Source: JAFGLY01 sp041309225
Lineage (GTDB): Bacteria > Myxococcota_A > UBA796 > JAFGLY01
Length of the DNA: 64,000 nucleotides
NCBI GenBank assembly: GCA_041309225.1
Contig: JBFYZZ010000152.1
Location: 1 to 64,000 of the forward strand
Reading direction: 5' to 3'
Every line of letters begins with the position of its first letter. The first letter of the stretch is position 1. Below are positions 9,130-18,495 of this stretch, one piece after another. Under the pieces are notes generated by a model. That model was given only the letters and a program-made list of their open reading frames with translations, was not told the DNA's origin and made no database searches. A program made the translations under genes and the position numbers.

Positions 9130-9156
9130 TATAGACCAGGCGGGGAGGGCGGTCAA
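9128..9156 (-). promoter_or_regulatory. Sigma-70-type promoter of the acyl-CoA dehydrogenase gene
   Basis: On the minus strand TTGACC (9151-9156) and TATATG (9128-9133) are separated by 17 nt. The -10 abuts the FadR-type operator, and transcription would begin inside or just after it, a classic repressible arrangement. Confidence 0.6.
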
Positions 9157-9242
9157 GCGCGATTCCGGGTACACGTGGGCACGCTCGGCCAGGATGTCGT
9201 GCTGGCCGCACGGATCTCCGTCCTGGGGCCGCGGGACCGGCG

Positions 9243-10292
9243 CTACCCGGGACGGGTCTTCAGCGTGCGGCGCAGGATCCCCAGCGCGGTGCGCGTGGTC
9301 GCGGGCTCGCCCAACCAGCCGATCCGCAGGTACCCCGAGAGGCCGAAGAAGGCGCCTGGGGTGACCCCCACGCCCGCCGCCGCGCACGCCTCGGCCAGCG
9401 CGAGGTCGTCGCCTTCCACCCGCAGAAAGCCGAAGGGTGCGTGGGGGGGCGGATCGAAGGCCACGCCCGGGAGGTCTGCGAGGGCCTCGTGGGCGAGCCG
9501 CGCCCCCTCCCGGGCCCGCGCCCGGGCCTCGTCGCGGAACGCGTCCAGCCGGTCCCAGTGGGTCAGCGCGAGCGCGAGCGGGGGATCGGGGAGCACGACC
9601 TCACCGTGGTCGCGCGCCAGCTCGGCACGCCGGATCAGGCCCGGATCCCCGAGGATCCAGCCCACCCGGAGCCACCCCAGCCCGTGGACCTTGGTCAGGG
9701 ACCCCGTCGTCACGAGGCGGGGATGGATCCGGAACGCGGGGACCGCGTCCGGCACGAACTCGAGGTAGACCTCGTCCACGAGGACGTGGAGGTCGTGGGC
9801 TTCGGCGATCTCACCCAGATCCCGGAGGACGGACTCCGGCACGCCGGCGGCCGTGGGGTTGTTGAGCCGGGTCAGCACGACCACCCGGGTGGCGTGGGAG
9901 AGCGCCGCCTCCACCGCCACGGGGTCCACGGCCCAGCCCGCAGCCGGGGGGCGCTCGAAGAAGCGCACGGGGGCCCCGAGGAACCTGGCCGTGCGCCAGA
10001 GCGGATCGTAGGTGGGGGACTCGCAGAGCACCTCGCCACCGTCGGGGAGGAGGGCCGCCAGGGCGAACAGGTTCGCCCCACTCGTCCCGAGGCCCAGGAA
10101 GACGCGGTCGGCGGTGGTGCCGTGGCGCTCCGCGACGGCGGTGACGAGGCGGCCAGCCAGGCGGCGGTCCGGGACCGGGAGGGGGGTGTCGGGCAGGCGG
10201 CGCTCGGGGACGCCGGAGGGGCGGAGGTCGTGGGCCACCGGCGGCATCCGGGTCTTGACCCAGTCGAGGTAGGGGACGGTGTGCGGGATCAT
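9243..10292 (-). CDS. Pyridoxal-phosphate aminotransferase, class I/II fold
   Basis: A 349-aa cytoplasmic PLP enzyme of the aspartate-aminotransferase fold. Lys201 in SLTKVHG (preceded by LVTTGSL) should hold the cofactor. VLTRLNNPTAAGVP corresponds to the Asn-Pro substrate/cofactor loop and VLVDEVYLEF supplies the Asp that contacts the PLP ring nitrogen. Arg in FLRVEG/YLRIGW regions fits carboxylate binding. It is shorter than most class I enzymes, and the substrate cannot be told from sequence; histidinol-phosphate-like or general amino-acid transamination are possible. GGGGAGC precedes the ATG. The divergent metalloprotease gene begins 142 nt away. Confidence 0.88.
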   Translation of the reverse strand: MIPHTVPYLDWVKTRMPPVAHDLRPSGVPERRLPDTPLPVPDRRLAGRLVTAVAERHGTTADRVFLGLGTSGANLFALAALLPDGGEVLCESPTYDPLWRTARFLGAPVRFFERPPAAGWAVDPVAVEAALSHATRVVVLTRLNNPTAAGVPESVLRDLGEIAEAHDLHVLVDEVYLEFVPDAVPAFRIHPRLVTTGSLTKVHGLGWLRVGWILGDPGLIRRAELARDHGEVVLPDPPLALALTHWDRLDAFRDEARARAREGARLAHEALADLPGVAFDPPPHAPFGFLRVEGDDLALAEACAAAGVGVTPGAFFGLSGYLRIGWLGEPATTRTALGILRRTLKTRPG

Positions 10293-10324
10293 GCTCGAGC
10301 TCCCCGGGGGCGCAGGCGCAGCCT

Positions 10325-10349
10325 GTCAGGTTTCGGTCGAGTTCCTGAC
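10325..10349. promoter_or_regulatory. Inverted repeat in the divergent intergenic region
   Basis: GTCAGG (10325-10330) and CCTGAC (10344-10349) are perfect inverted copies 13 nt apart. They sit between the leftward aminotransferase and the rightward metalloprotease genes. This could be an operator or a leader hairpin; there is no further support. Confidence 0.25.
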
Positions 10350-10434
10350 GCCATGTTGCAACACCTCGGTTCTGCAGGCATCTTGGGGCGGGCCAGGGAG
10401 CGCATCTATCACTCCCCGTGACCCCGGAGGTCCC

Positions 10435-13419
10435 GTGCACGCCCTCGTCCTGCTGCTCGGCGTCCTTCCCGCGCAGGCCGTCCTGCCCGGCGAGGAGATC
10501 GCGTTTCCACCCGTCCCCCGGCCGATCCGCACGTTCGACGTCCACCGCCAGGCCGACCTGCGGATGGGCGCCCCGTGGCGCGCGTTCCTGGCCGGCGAGG
10601 GCACGGGCTGGCGGGCAGTGTTCGACGAGGCCACCGGCCTGCCGCTCAAGGCCTGGGGTCCCCCCCTCGCCCTGGGCCCGACCCGGACCACCGGCGAAGT
10701 GGAGGCCGCGCTCCTCGCCTTCCTCGATCGTCACCCCGATCTCGCGGGCGTGGACACGGGCTCCCTCCACCTGGGCTCCGCCGGCTACCTCGAGCGGCGC
10801 GACACCTGGTACGTCACCCTGGAGGAGACCCTGGACGGCGTGCCGGTCGTGGGGGGTGGCGTGGACGCCCGGATCGTGGGGGGGCGGCTCGTGTTCCTGC
10901 GGGTCAAGACCCATCCCTTCGCCCCACGCCTGCCCGCGGCGGTGCTGGACGAGGCCCTGGCCGTCCGCGAGGCTGTCGGGCGCGGTCCCGCGCCATGGGT
11001 GGTCCACGAGCGTCTCGGGGCCCGCCTGGTCGCGCTGCCCCGCGAGGACGCGCGGGACGCGAGCCTCGACCTCGCCTGGGAGGTGCGCACCGAGACGGAC
11101 GTCCCCCGCGGGCGCTGGCTGGCCTATGTCGACGCGCGGAGCGGAGCCCTGCTCGGACTGCTGAACGAGTTCCCCCACGAGACTGGCCGCCTGCTCGCCT
11201 ACCACGACCGGCGCACCGTCAACGGCGACACGACCACCACGGGCCTGCCCCACGCCCCCGTGTCCACGGGCGCCACCGCCACGTACACCGATGCCGACGG
11301 CTGGTTCGACCTGGAGGGCGAGTCCTTCACGTCCACGTTGGTCGGCGAGCACGTGCGGGTGTCCAATCGCAACGGCCGGGCCGGGGCCCTCGCCTTCTCC
11401 GGGACCGAGGGCACGTGGACCACGGCTTCGGCCACCCAGGCCGAGATCGATGCCTACGTCTTCGTCGAGCAGGTCCGCTCCTGGGCCGCCGCCCTGGTCC
11501 CCGAGGTCGCCTACACGAACGACCGCATCAACACGAACGTCAACGAGACGTACTTCACCTGCAACGCCTACTTCGACGGCAGCATCACCTTCGCCATCGA
11601 GGGCGGCGGGTGCAACAACACCGCCCGCATCGCCGACGTCGTCTACCACGAGTGGTGCCACGGGCTCCACTGGTACAGCATGGTGAGCGGCTACTACGAC
11701 GACGCGGTGGGGGAGGGGTTCGCCGACTCCTGCTCCGTGCTCCTCACCGGCGACTCGGTGATCGCCCCCTACTTCTACCAGGGGTACGACGTCGGCATCC
11801 GGAACCTGGCCCCCGACCGGTCCTATCCGAGCGACCTCACCGGCGAGTCGCACACCGACGGCCTGATCTTCGGCGGCGCCGTCTGGGACCTACTCCAGAT
11901 CCTCTCGTCCGAGGTGGGGAGCGCGGAGGCCACCGCCATCGTGAGCGGCCTGCTGCTCGATTCCATCAAGGCGGGCTTCACGATCCCCGAGGCCTACGAC
12001 GAATTCGTGCTGGCCGACGACGACGACGGCGACCTGACCAACGGCACCCCCCACGTCTGCGAGATCGTGGAGGCCTTCACGCCCCACGGCCTCGGCCCGC
12101 TGGGTGGGGCGAGCGCCCTCGTGGTGCTCGACCACGTGCCCCTCGAGAACCAGGAGGTCGCCGGCCGCCCGATCCCCGTGGAGGGGACCGTGCTCCCGCT
12201 GTCCGACCTCTGCGGCGAGGCGGACGTCGCCGAGGCCCGGGTGGTGTGGTCCACGGACGGCGGGACCTCCTGGCGCGAGGAGGGCCTCGACGTCCGGAAG
12301 GGCCTCGACGGCGACGAGATCTCGGGCAGCATCCCGGCCCTGCCGGAGGGGACCACCGTCCTCTACTACCTGGAGGCCGAGACCACGGACGGCACGCGGA
12401 TCACGGCTCCCGAGGGCGCCGACATCGCCCCGTCCGCCTTCTTCGTGGGCGAGCTCGAGGAACTCTACTTCGAGGACTTCGAGGCGGGCTCCGGCGGCTT
12501 CATCTCCCACGCCGAGTTGGGCCGGGACGATTGGGAATGGGGCATGCCGCAGGGCGAGGGTGGCGACCCGGCCAGCGCCTACAGCGGCACGAACGCGTGG
12601 GGCAACGACCTCACGGGGGACGGCGCCTACGCCAACAACTGCTTTCCCGTCCTCACCTCCGCCGCCATCCCCGTGGCGCCCTACCCCGATCTCGTGATCC
12701 AGTTCCGGCGCTACCTCGGCGTGGAGGACGGCTACTACGACCACGCCACCGTCTCGGTGGACGGGGCGACCCTGTGGAGCAACCACGGCACCGTGTACGA
12801 GGTCGGCGACGAGCACCATCGGGACGACCGCTGGGTGCTGGCCTCGCTGGGCGTGGCCGACACCGACCTCGACGGCCTGATCACGATCGAGTGGGGGCTC
12901 GAGTCGGACCCCGGCCTCACCTTCAACGGCTGGACCATCGACGACGTGGCGGTGTACGCGCCGGCCAGCGCTGTCAACCGCCTGGCCGTGACCGACTTCC
13001 GGGCCTCCGAGGGCGTCCCCGGGCTCCTCCTCTCCTGGACGAACCCCGCCGCGGACGACCTCGAGCGGGTGGTGGTGGTCGTCCGCGACGACCGGTACCC
13101 CACGAGCCCCGAGGACGGCGTGTTCGCCTGGACGGTGGAGGATCCGGTTCCGGGCAGGGACGTCGCGGTGTTCGCCCAGATGGAGGACACCGAGGTCCAC
13201 TGGTTCACCGTCTTCGCGATGGACGTCACCGGCACCTGGAGCCAGGGCGTGTACGAGGGCTTCAACGCGGATCAGGGCAAGGCCGGCCACAGGGAGGCCA
13301 CGGGGGACGACGGCGAGACCCCGGCCTGCGGATGCGGAACCTCCTCGCCCCGCTCGGGCATGGCCTGGTGGCTCGCCGCCCTGGGTGCGGCCCTCGCGAT
13401 CCGTCGCCGGAGGCCGTGA
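10435..13419 (+). CDS. Secreted zinc metalloprotease (M36/thermolysin-like) with MYXO-CTERM-like tail
   Basis: A 994-aa secreted protease. GTG 10435 is preceded by GGAGG at 7-nt spacing and starts a signal peptide (VHALVLLLGVLPAQA). A propeptide region follows (~20-230), then the catalytic domain with zinc motif HEWCH (residues 405-409) and a third ligand Glu427 in EGFAD, the spacing of gluzincins such as fungalysin (M36). After about residue 560 come beta-rich domains, including a jelly-roll-like segment (ELYFEDFEAGSGGF) and a fibronectin-like domain (ENPAADDLERVVVVVRDD-like). The C terminus is Cys-rich (CGCGT), then a hydrophobic helix and RRRR, resembling a MYXO-CTERM sorting signal for surface anchoring or processing. 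The TPR gene overlaps its stop. Confidence 0.88.
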   Translation: MHALVLLLGVLPAQAVLPGEEIAFPPVPRPIRTFDVHRQADLRMGAPWRAFLAGEGTGWRAVFDEATGLPLKAWGPPLALGPTRTTGEVEAALLAFLDRHPDLAGVDTGSLHLGSAGYLERRDTWYVTLEETLDGVPVVGGGVDARIVGGRLVFLRVKTHPFAPRLPAAVLDEALAVREAVGRGPAPWVVHERLGARLVALPREDARDASLDLAWEVRTETDVPRGRWLAYVDARSGALLGLLNEFPHETGRLLAYHDRRTVNGDTTTTGLPHAPVSTGATATYTDADGWFDLEGESFTSTLVGEHVRVSNRNGRAGALAFSGTEGTWTTASATQAEIDAYVFVEQVRSWAAALVPEVAYTNDRINTNVNETYFTCNAYFDGSITFAIEGGGCNNTARIADVVYHEWCHGLHWYSMVSGYYDDAVGEGFADSCSVLLTGDSVIAPYFYQGYDVGIRNLAPDRSYPSDLTGESHTDGLIFGGAVWDLLQILSSEVGSAEATAIVSGLLLDSIKAGFTIPEAYDEFVLADDDDGDLTNGTPHVCEIVEAFTPHGLGPLGGASALVVLDHVPLENQEVAGRPIPVEGTVLPLSDLCGEADVAEARVVWSTDGGTSWREEGLDVRKGLDGDEISGSIPALPEGTTVLYYLEAETTDGTRITAPEGADIAPSAFFVGELEELYFEDFEAGSGGFISHAELGRDDWEWGMPQGEGGDPASAYSGTNAWGNDLTGDGAYANNCFPVLTSAAIPVAPYPDLVIQFRRYLGVEDGYYDHATVSVDGATLWSNHGTVYEVGDEHHRDDRWVLASLGVADTDLDGLITIEWGLESDPGLTFNGWTIDDVAVYAPASAVNRLAVTDFRASEGVPGLLLSWTNPAADDLERVVVVVRDDRYPTSPEDGVFAWTVEDPVPGRDVAVFAQMEDTEVHWFTVFAMDVTGTWSQGVYEGFNADQGKAGHREATGDDGETPACGCGTSSPRSGMAWWLAALGAALAIRRRRP

Positions 13420-14036
13420 CGGCACCCCTCACGGTGCTCGCCTGCGCCCTTGCGGCCCACGCGGCCCGCGTGCCGCCCGACTACACCGAGGAGCTGGTCG
13501 GGCGGGCCGCCGCACTGGCGGGGCGCCTCAACCAGGAGGGACGTCACGCCGAGGCCGCCCAGTGGGGTGCCGAGTTCCAGCGGCACGTCCTCCGTGCGGC
13601 GGCCGTGGAGTACGAGGTCGGGCTCGCCTGGTACCGGCTGGGTCGCATGGACACCGCCGCCCGCCACTACCGGCGGACCCTCGAACAGGACCCGACCCTC
13701 GCGGCCGCCTGGTACGACCTGGGCGAGATCCGCCTCATCGACTGGGATCTCGACGATGCCGAGGAGGCGTTCGCCCGGGCCGCGGCTCTGAGGCCCGACC
13801 ACTGGGCGGGGCCGTTCCGGCTGGCCGAGGTCGCCGCGCGCCGGGGCGATGCCACGGCCTTCGAGGCCCACCTGCGCGAGGCCCTGGCCGCGGGCTTCTC
13901 CTTTCGCGTCGTGTTGGGCGATCCCCACTGGGTGGAGTACTATCGGAACCCCGCCCTGGCCGAGGTCATCCGCCGCCTGGTGACGGTCTACTCGGACGAG
14001 CGTTTCCTCCAGGTGTTCGAGGCTCCCTCCCGATGA
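13416..14036 (+). CDS. Exported TPR-repeat protein
   Basis: A 206-aa protein beginning with a probable signal peptide (TAPLTVLACALAAHAARV). Tandem tetratricopeptide-like helices follow at roughly residues 55-150 (EYEVGLAWYRLGRMDTAARH, AAWYDLGEIRLIDWDLDDAE, EEAFARAAALRPDH). Such repeats bind protein partners; no catalytic motif is present. The GTG start overlaps the metalloprotease stop (GTGA) and its own stop overlaps the next ATG (ATGA), so three genes are translationally coupled. GGAGG lies only 2 nt from this GTG; a GTG at 13433 is the alternative start. A role in assembly or recruitment of the neighbouring exported proteins is inference. Confidence 0.75.
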   Translation: MTAPLTVLACALAAHAARVPPDYTEELVGRAAALAGRLNQEGRHAEAAQWGAEFQRHVLRAAAVEYEVGLAWYRLGRMDTAARHYRRTLEQDPTLAAAWYDLGEIRLIDWDLDDAEEAFARAAALRPDHWAGPFRLAEVAARRGDATAFEAHLREALAAGFSFRVVLGDPHWVEYYRNPALAEVIRRLVTVYSDERFLQVFEAPSR

Positions 14037-14581
14037 TCCCCTCCTGCTGCCTCCCCCTCCTCGTCCACCTCGCCGCCGCGACCCCGTCCGCCGCCGAGCC
14101 GGGGGGGATCGGGCTCGGAAGCGCCCCTCGCGGGTTCGGGCTCGGCCCGATCCTGGGCGAGCCGACCGGGCTCGGCTTCCTCTGGCGCCCGAGCGGCGGC
14201 ACCAGCACGTTCGACGCCGCCGTGGCCTGGAGCGTCCCCGACGACCGCCTCCACATCCACGCGGACTGGCTGCTCACGCTCGCCACCTACCGCGATCCCG
14301 CCACGCCCAGCTTCAGCATCCCCTTCTACACGGGTGTCGGGCCCCGGCTCCGCATGGGGTGGAAGAACGAGCGCGGATCCGACGCCGCCCTCCTGGGCGT
14401 GCGGATCCCCTTCGGCATGGTGATCCTCCCCAACAGCGTCCCGGTCGACGGCTTCGTGGAGATCGTGCCGGTACTCACGCTCTACCCCGAGACGAGCCTG
14501 GATTTCGACGCCGCCCTCGGTGCCCGGATCTTCCTCGGACGGCGGTCCTCCCCCCCGACGGCCACGGCCGCCGCCCCCTGA
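14033..14581 (+). CDS. Exported protein, probable small outer-membrane beta-barrel
   Basis: A 182-aa protein with a signal peptide (MIPSCCLPLLVHLAAATPSA). Alternating hydrophobic/aromatic strands follow, typical of small beta-barrels: GPILGEPTGLGFLWRP, TFDAAVAWSVPDDRLHIHAD, PFYTGVGPRLRMGWKN and DFDAALGARIFLGRR. GLGSAPRGFGLGPILGEPTGLGF resembles the first strand of short outer-membrane proteins found in deltaproteobacteria. It is the last gene of the overlapping three-gene set that starts with the metalloprotease. Function is unknown. Confidence 0.7.
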   Translation: MIPSCCLPLLVHLAAATPSAAEPGGIGLGSAPRGFGLGPILGEPTGLGFLWRPSGGTSTFDAAVAWSVPDDRLHIHADWLLTLATYRDPATPSFSIPFYTGVGPRLRMGWKNERGSDAALLGVRIPFGMVILPNSVPVDGFVEIVPVLTLYPETSLDFDAALGARIFLGRRSSPPTATAAAP

Positions 14582-14587
14582 GCGCGA

Positions 14588-14609
14588 GGGGCCGCCCGGA
14601 GGCGGCCCC
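14588..14609. terminator. Bidirectional stem-loop between convergent genes
   Basis: GGGGCCGCC and GGCGGCCCC form a perfect 9-bp stem with a CGGA tetraloop, between the stop of the rightward gene (14581) and the groEL stop (14629). There is no T tract on either side. Position between convergent genes supports a terminator role. Confidence 0.6.
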
Positions 14610-14628
14610 TGTCCGCGGACGGCCCGCG

Positions 14629-16218
<1,590 letters not shown>

Positions 16219-16296
16219 GGATTCAACTCCTTGAGTGGCAGCGGGAAGGGTCCCGCGATCCCGGGCCCTGGGGGCCCTGCTGGAGAGGGGTGAGCA

Positions 16297-16584
16297 CTAC
16301 TCGACGATCCCGAGGATGTCGGACTCGCGGAGGATGAGGTACTCCTCGCCGCCGAGCTTGATCTCGGTGCCGGCGTACTTGGCGAACACCACGCGGTCGC
16401 CGGCCTTTACCTGGAGCGGGACCACCTTGCCGTCGTCGTCGACGTGACCGCCACCGACGGCCAGGACTCGACCCTCCACCGGCTTCTCCTTCGCCGTGTC
16501 GGGAAGGAACAGGCCGCCGGGAGTCCGGGACAGCTCCTCGAGCCGCTGGATGAGCACGCGATCGTTCAGGGGACGGATGTTCAT
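16297..16584 (-). CDS. groS: Co-chaperonin GroES (10 kDa)
   Basis: Heptameric lid of the GroEL chamber (95 aa, standard length). The N terminus MNIRPLNDRVLIQRLEE, mobile loop TPGGLFLPDTAKEKP and the C-terminal GGEEYLILRESDILGIVE segment are diagnostic. GGAGGTCCC directly precedes the ATG. It is the first gene of the groES-groEL operon. No CIRCE element (HrcA operator) is visible upstream. Confidence 0.97.
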   Translation of the reverse strand: MNIRPLNDRVLIQRLEELSRTPGGLFLPDTAKEKPVEGRVLAVGGGHVDDDGKVVPLQVKAGDRVVFAKYAGTEIKLGGEEYLILRESDILGIVE

Positions 16585-16638
16585 GGGACCTCCGGTGGAT
16601 CAGGGTGCGGGGGCCTCGGGGCCGCCCGCGCGCGCGCA

Positions 16639-16666
16639 AGCCTAGGCACCGCCGTCTGGGCGTCAA
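16639..16666 (-). promoter_or_regulatory. Candidate promoter of groES-groEL
   Basis: Minus-strand TTGACG (16661-16666) and TAGGCT (16639-16644) are separated by 16 nt and lie about 55-80 nt upstream of the groES ATG. The -35 matches 5 of 6 consensus bases; the -10 matches 3 of 6. Confidence 0.4.
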
Positions 16667-16712
16667 GGCCACGCTGGGGCCCGGGGTGTGGGGTACCTCG
16701 GGCCTCCGGCGC

Positions 16713-16741
16713 TTGACGGCCGAGGATCCTGCCGCTACATC
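16713..16741 (+). promoter_or_regulatory. Candidate sigma-70 promoter of rpoZ
   Basis: TTGACG (16713-16718) and TACATC (16736-16741) are separated by 17 nt, ending 29 nt before the rpoZ ATG. The -35 is strong, the -10 weak. Confidence 0.45.
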
Positions 16742-16770
16742 GGGGGGCACCTTCGGACCTGGAGGCGACG

Positions 16771-17058
16771 ATGGCCCGCATCACCGTGGAGGACTGCCTC
16801 AAGCACGTCCCCAACCGATTCTTCCTCGTCCTGCTTGCCGCCGAGCGGACCAAGCAGCTCCTCAAGGGGGAGCAGGCCCTCATCGACGACTACAGGGACA
16901 ACAAGGAGGTCGTGACCGCGCTGCGGGAGATCGCCGCGGGCCGCGTCCTCCCCGATCTCGCCTCCTACGACGAGACCGCCGAGGCCGCCTGGCGCCCGGC
17001 GCCCGCGGCCCCCACGCCGTCGCACGAGGACGAACTCCCTCCGGAGGCCGGCCTCTGA
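16771..17058 (+). CDS. rpoZ: RNA polymerase omega subunit
   Basis: Small RNA polymerase subunit (95 aa) that helps fold and retain beta-prime. The conserved core is present: MARITVEDCLKHVPNRFFLV, then AAERTKQLLKG and the NKEVVTALREIAAG helix. The tail is Pro/Ala/Glu-rich and unconserved. It has its own candidate promoter and is followed 55 nt later by a small acidic-protein gene. The usual gmk partner is not present here. Confidence 0.93.
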   Translation: MARITVEDCLKHVPNRFFLVLLAAERTKQLLKGEQALIDDYRDNKEVVTALREIAAGRVLPDLASYDETAEAAWRPAPAAPTPSHEDELPPEAGL

Positions 17059-17113
17059 ACCCCCTTCCCGACGTGGCCGTCCCCACAGGCCGCCCCCTCC
17101 CGTTGGAGATCGC

Positions 17114-17335
17114 ATGACCCGCAAGGAACCCACCGACGAGGCGATGCTCGACACCCGCACGCTCCAGCGCCACCTCGCGGCCGGCCGCCTGTCGTCCGAG
17201 GAGGTGCGGCGTCACCTGGCCTCGCTCGAGGACTGTGCGGATCAGGCCACCTGGACCACCACCCGCATGACGAGCGGCGCGGGAGTGAACGTGGTGCCCA
17301 CCGAGGAGGAGAGCGAGGAGGACGTGGCCGGCTAG
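17114..17335 (+). CDS. Small acidic hypothetical protein
   Basis: A 73-aa cytoplasmic protein with no signal peptide. GGAG lies 6 nt before the ATG. The N-terminal half is helical with an Arg/Leu pattern (LDTRTLQRHLAAGRLSSEEV, RRHLASLEDCADQ) and the tail is acidic (EEESEEDVAG). Codon use matches its neighbours. It ends 1 nt before the convergent khpA stop. The helix-then-loop layout could bind a partner protein, but no family is recognised. Confidence 0.65.
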   Translation: MTRKEPTDEAMLDTRTLQRHLAAGRLSSEEVRRHLASLEDCADQATWTTTRMTSGAGVNVVPTEEESEEDVAG

Positions 17336-17336
17336 G

Positions 17337-17579
17337 CTATACGTCCTCGAGGATCTCCAGGACGTAGCGCCTCTTCTTCTTGCCCCCGATGGCGTTGACC
17401 AGGCGCCGGATGGCATCGGCGTGGATGCCGTGCTTGCCGATCACCTTGCCGACGTCCTCCTTGGCGACCTCGAGCTCCAGGACACAGGAGTGGGTCCCCT
17501 CGACCTCGTGGCAGTGGACCTGCTCGGGGAAGTCCACCAGTGCCTTCACGATGAGCTCCACCAGCTCGCGGACCTCCAT
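17337..17579 (-). CDS. khpA: KH-domain RNA-binding protein KhpA
   Basis: An 80-aa single type-II KH domain protein. MEVRELVELIVKALVDFPEQV is the typical start, and VGKVIGKHGIHADAIRRLV contains the RNA-binding GxxG loop (GKHG). In other bacteria KhpA pairs with KhpB and binds RNA to influence cell size and division. ATG 17579 gives the normal family length; longer upstream starts would add unrelated residues. The gene is convergent with the small acidic gene, 1 nt apart, rather than in the common rpsP-khpA-rimM arrangement. Confidence 0.88.
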   Translation of the reverse strand: MEVRELVELIVKALVDFPEQVHCHEVEGTHSCVLELEVAKEDVGKVIGKHGIHADAIRRLVNAIGGKKKRRYVLEILEDV

Positions 17580-17666
17580 CGAGTCCCCCACGGCGGCCTG
17601 ATCTCCGGTGTGACGGGGTTCCATCGCGGCCTCCACTGCATGTCGCCGTTTCTGCCTTGCCTGCTC

Positions 17667-17684
17667 GATCACCTGATCGTGATC
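17667..17684. promoter_or_regulatory. 18-bp palindrome between khpA and the ECF sigma gene
   Basis: GATCAC-CTGATC-GTGATC is an inverted repeat of two 6-bp arms around a 6-nt centre. It lies in the divergent gap (17580-17874), which otherwise holds nothing I can identify. It is a possible operator for khpA, the sigma factor gene, or both. Confidence 0.3.
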
Positions 17685-17874
17685 CTTTCGCGCGTCGACG
17701 TGTGCCGTCAAGTGGAGATGACGATGGCGCCCGACCGTGAATAGGATGGGGGCCCGGCTGCGTCCTGCCGTGTGGACCCTCGCCGCGCGCGGGAACGGAT
17801 CACCCCCCCGGGGTGTCTCTCCCGACGTCCTTCGGCGCGGACCCGTGACCTCCGCCACGGAACCGGAGCCGCCC

Positions 17875-18495
17875 ATGACCGCCGCCCCCGCTCGTCAGCC
17901 CCCGCCCCTCCCCGTCGTCCCGACCGAGGCGACCCTGAAGGATCTCGCCCGGCGCGACCGCAGCGCGGCGCTCGACGGCGTCATCCGCACCTACCGCGAT
18001 CGCCTGTTCCAGCACGCCCTGTATATCGTCAAGGACAGCCAGGAAGCCTACGACGTGGTGCAGGAGGTCTTCATCAAGGCCATGCGGGAGCCACGCCTCT
18101 TCGACGCCGACTTCCACGTCAAGGCCTGGCTGTTCCGGGTCACCTCCAACCTCTGCTACAACATCGTACGCGACCGGCGCCGGAGGGGGGGCATCCTCGA
18201 GAGCCTCGGCCGGCGCGACGAGATCCCGGCCAGCCAGCACGACCGGGTCCGCGACGGGGAGCGCCGGGACGAGGTCCTGACCCGCATGGACGACCTCTCC
18301 GAGGACCACCGCGAGATCCTCCTCCTCCGGTACTATGACGACCTCTCCTACAACGAGATCGCCGACGTCCTCGACATCCGGCTCGGCACGGTGATGTCCC
18401 GCCTCTCCCGGGCGCGCGCGCGCCTGGGCGCCCTCTTCGGCACCGACCACCCGGTGGTGCTCGAGGTGCTGGAGGGGGACGGGGAGACCGGATGA
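17875..18495 (+). CDS. ECF (group 4) RNA polymerase sigma factor
   Basis: A 206-aa sigma-70-family factor with only regions 2 and 4. Region 2 spans about residues 35-105 (RLFQHALYIVKDSQEAYDVV, QEVFIKAMRE, AWLFRVTSNLCYNIVRDRRR), and region 4 about 140-195 (LSEDHREILLLRYYDDLSYN, EIADVLDIRLGTVMSRLSRA). ATG 17875 has GGAG 7 nt upstream; GTG 17847 is an alternative. The next gene, an anti-sigma factor, overlaps its stop by 4 nt, the usual coupling that keeps sigma and anti-sigma in balance. The signal is probably envelope-related because the anti-sigma spans the membrane. Confidence 0.93.
   Translation: MTAAPARQPPPLPVVPTEATLKDLARRDRSAALDGVIRTYRDRLFQHALYIVKDSQEAYDVVQEVFIKAMREPRLFDADFHVKAWLFRVTSNLCYNIVRDRRRRGGILESLGRRDEIPASQHDRVRDGERRDEVLTRMDDLSEDHREILLLRYYDDLSYNEIADVLDIRLGTVMSRLSRARARLGALFGTDHPVVLEVLEGDGETG

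Noticed and set aside
16585..16770. CIRCE (HrcA) element upstream of groES
   Set aside because: No TTAGCACTC-N9-GAGTGCTAA-like dyad; only a sigma-70-like pair is visible.
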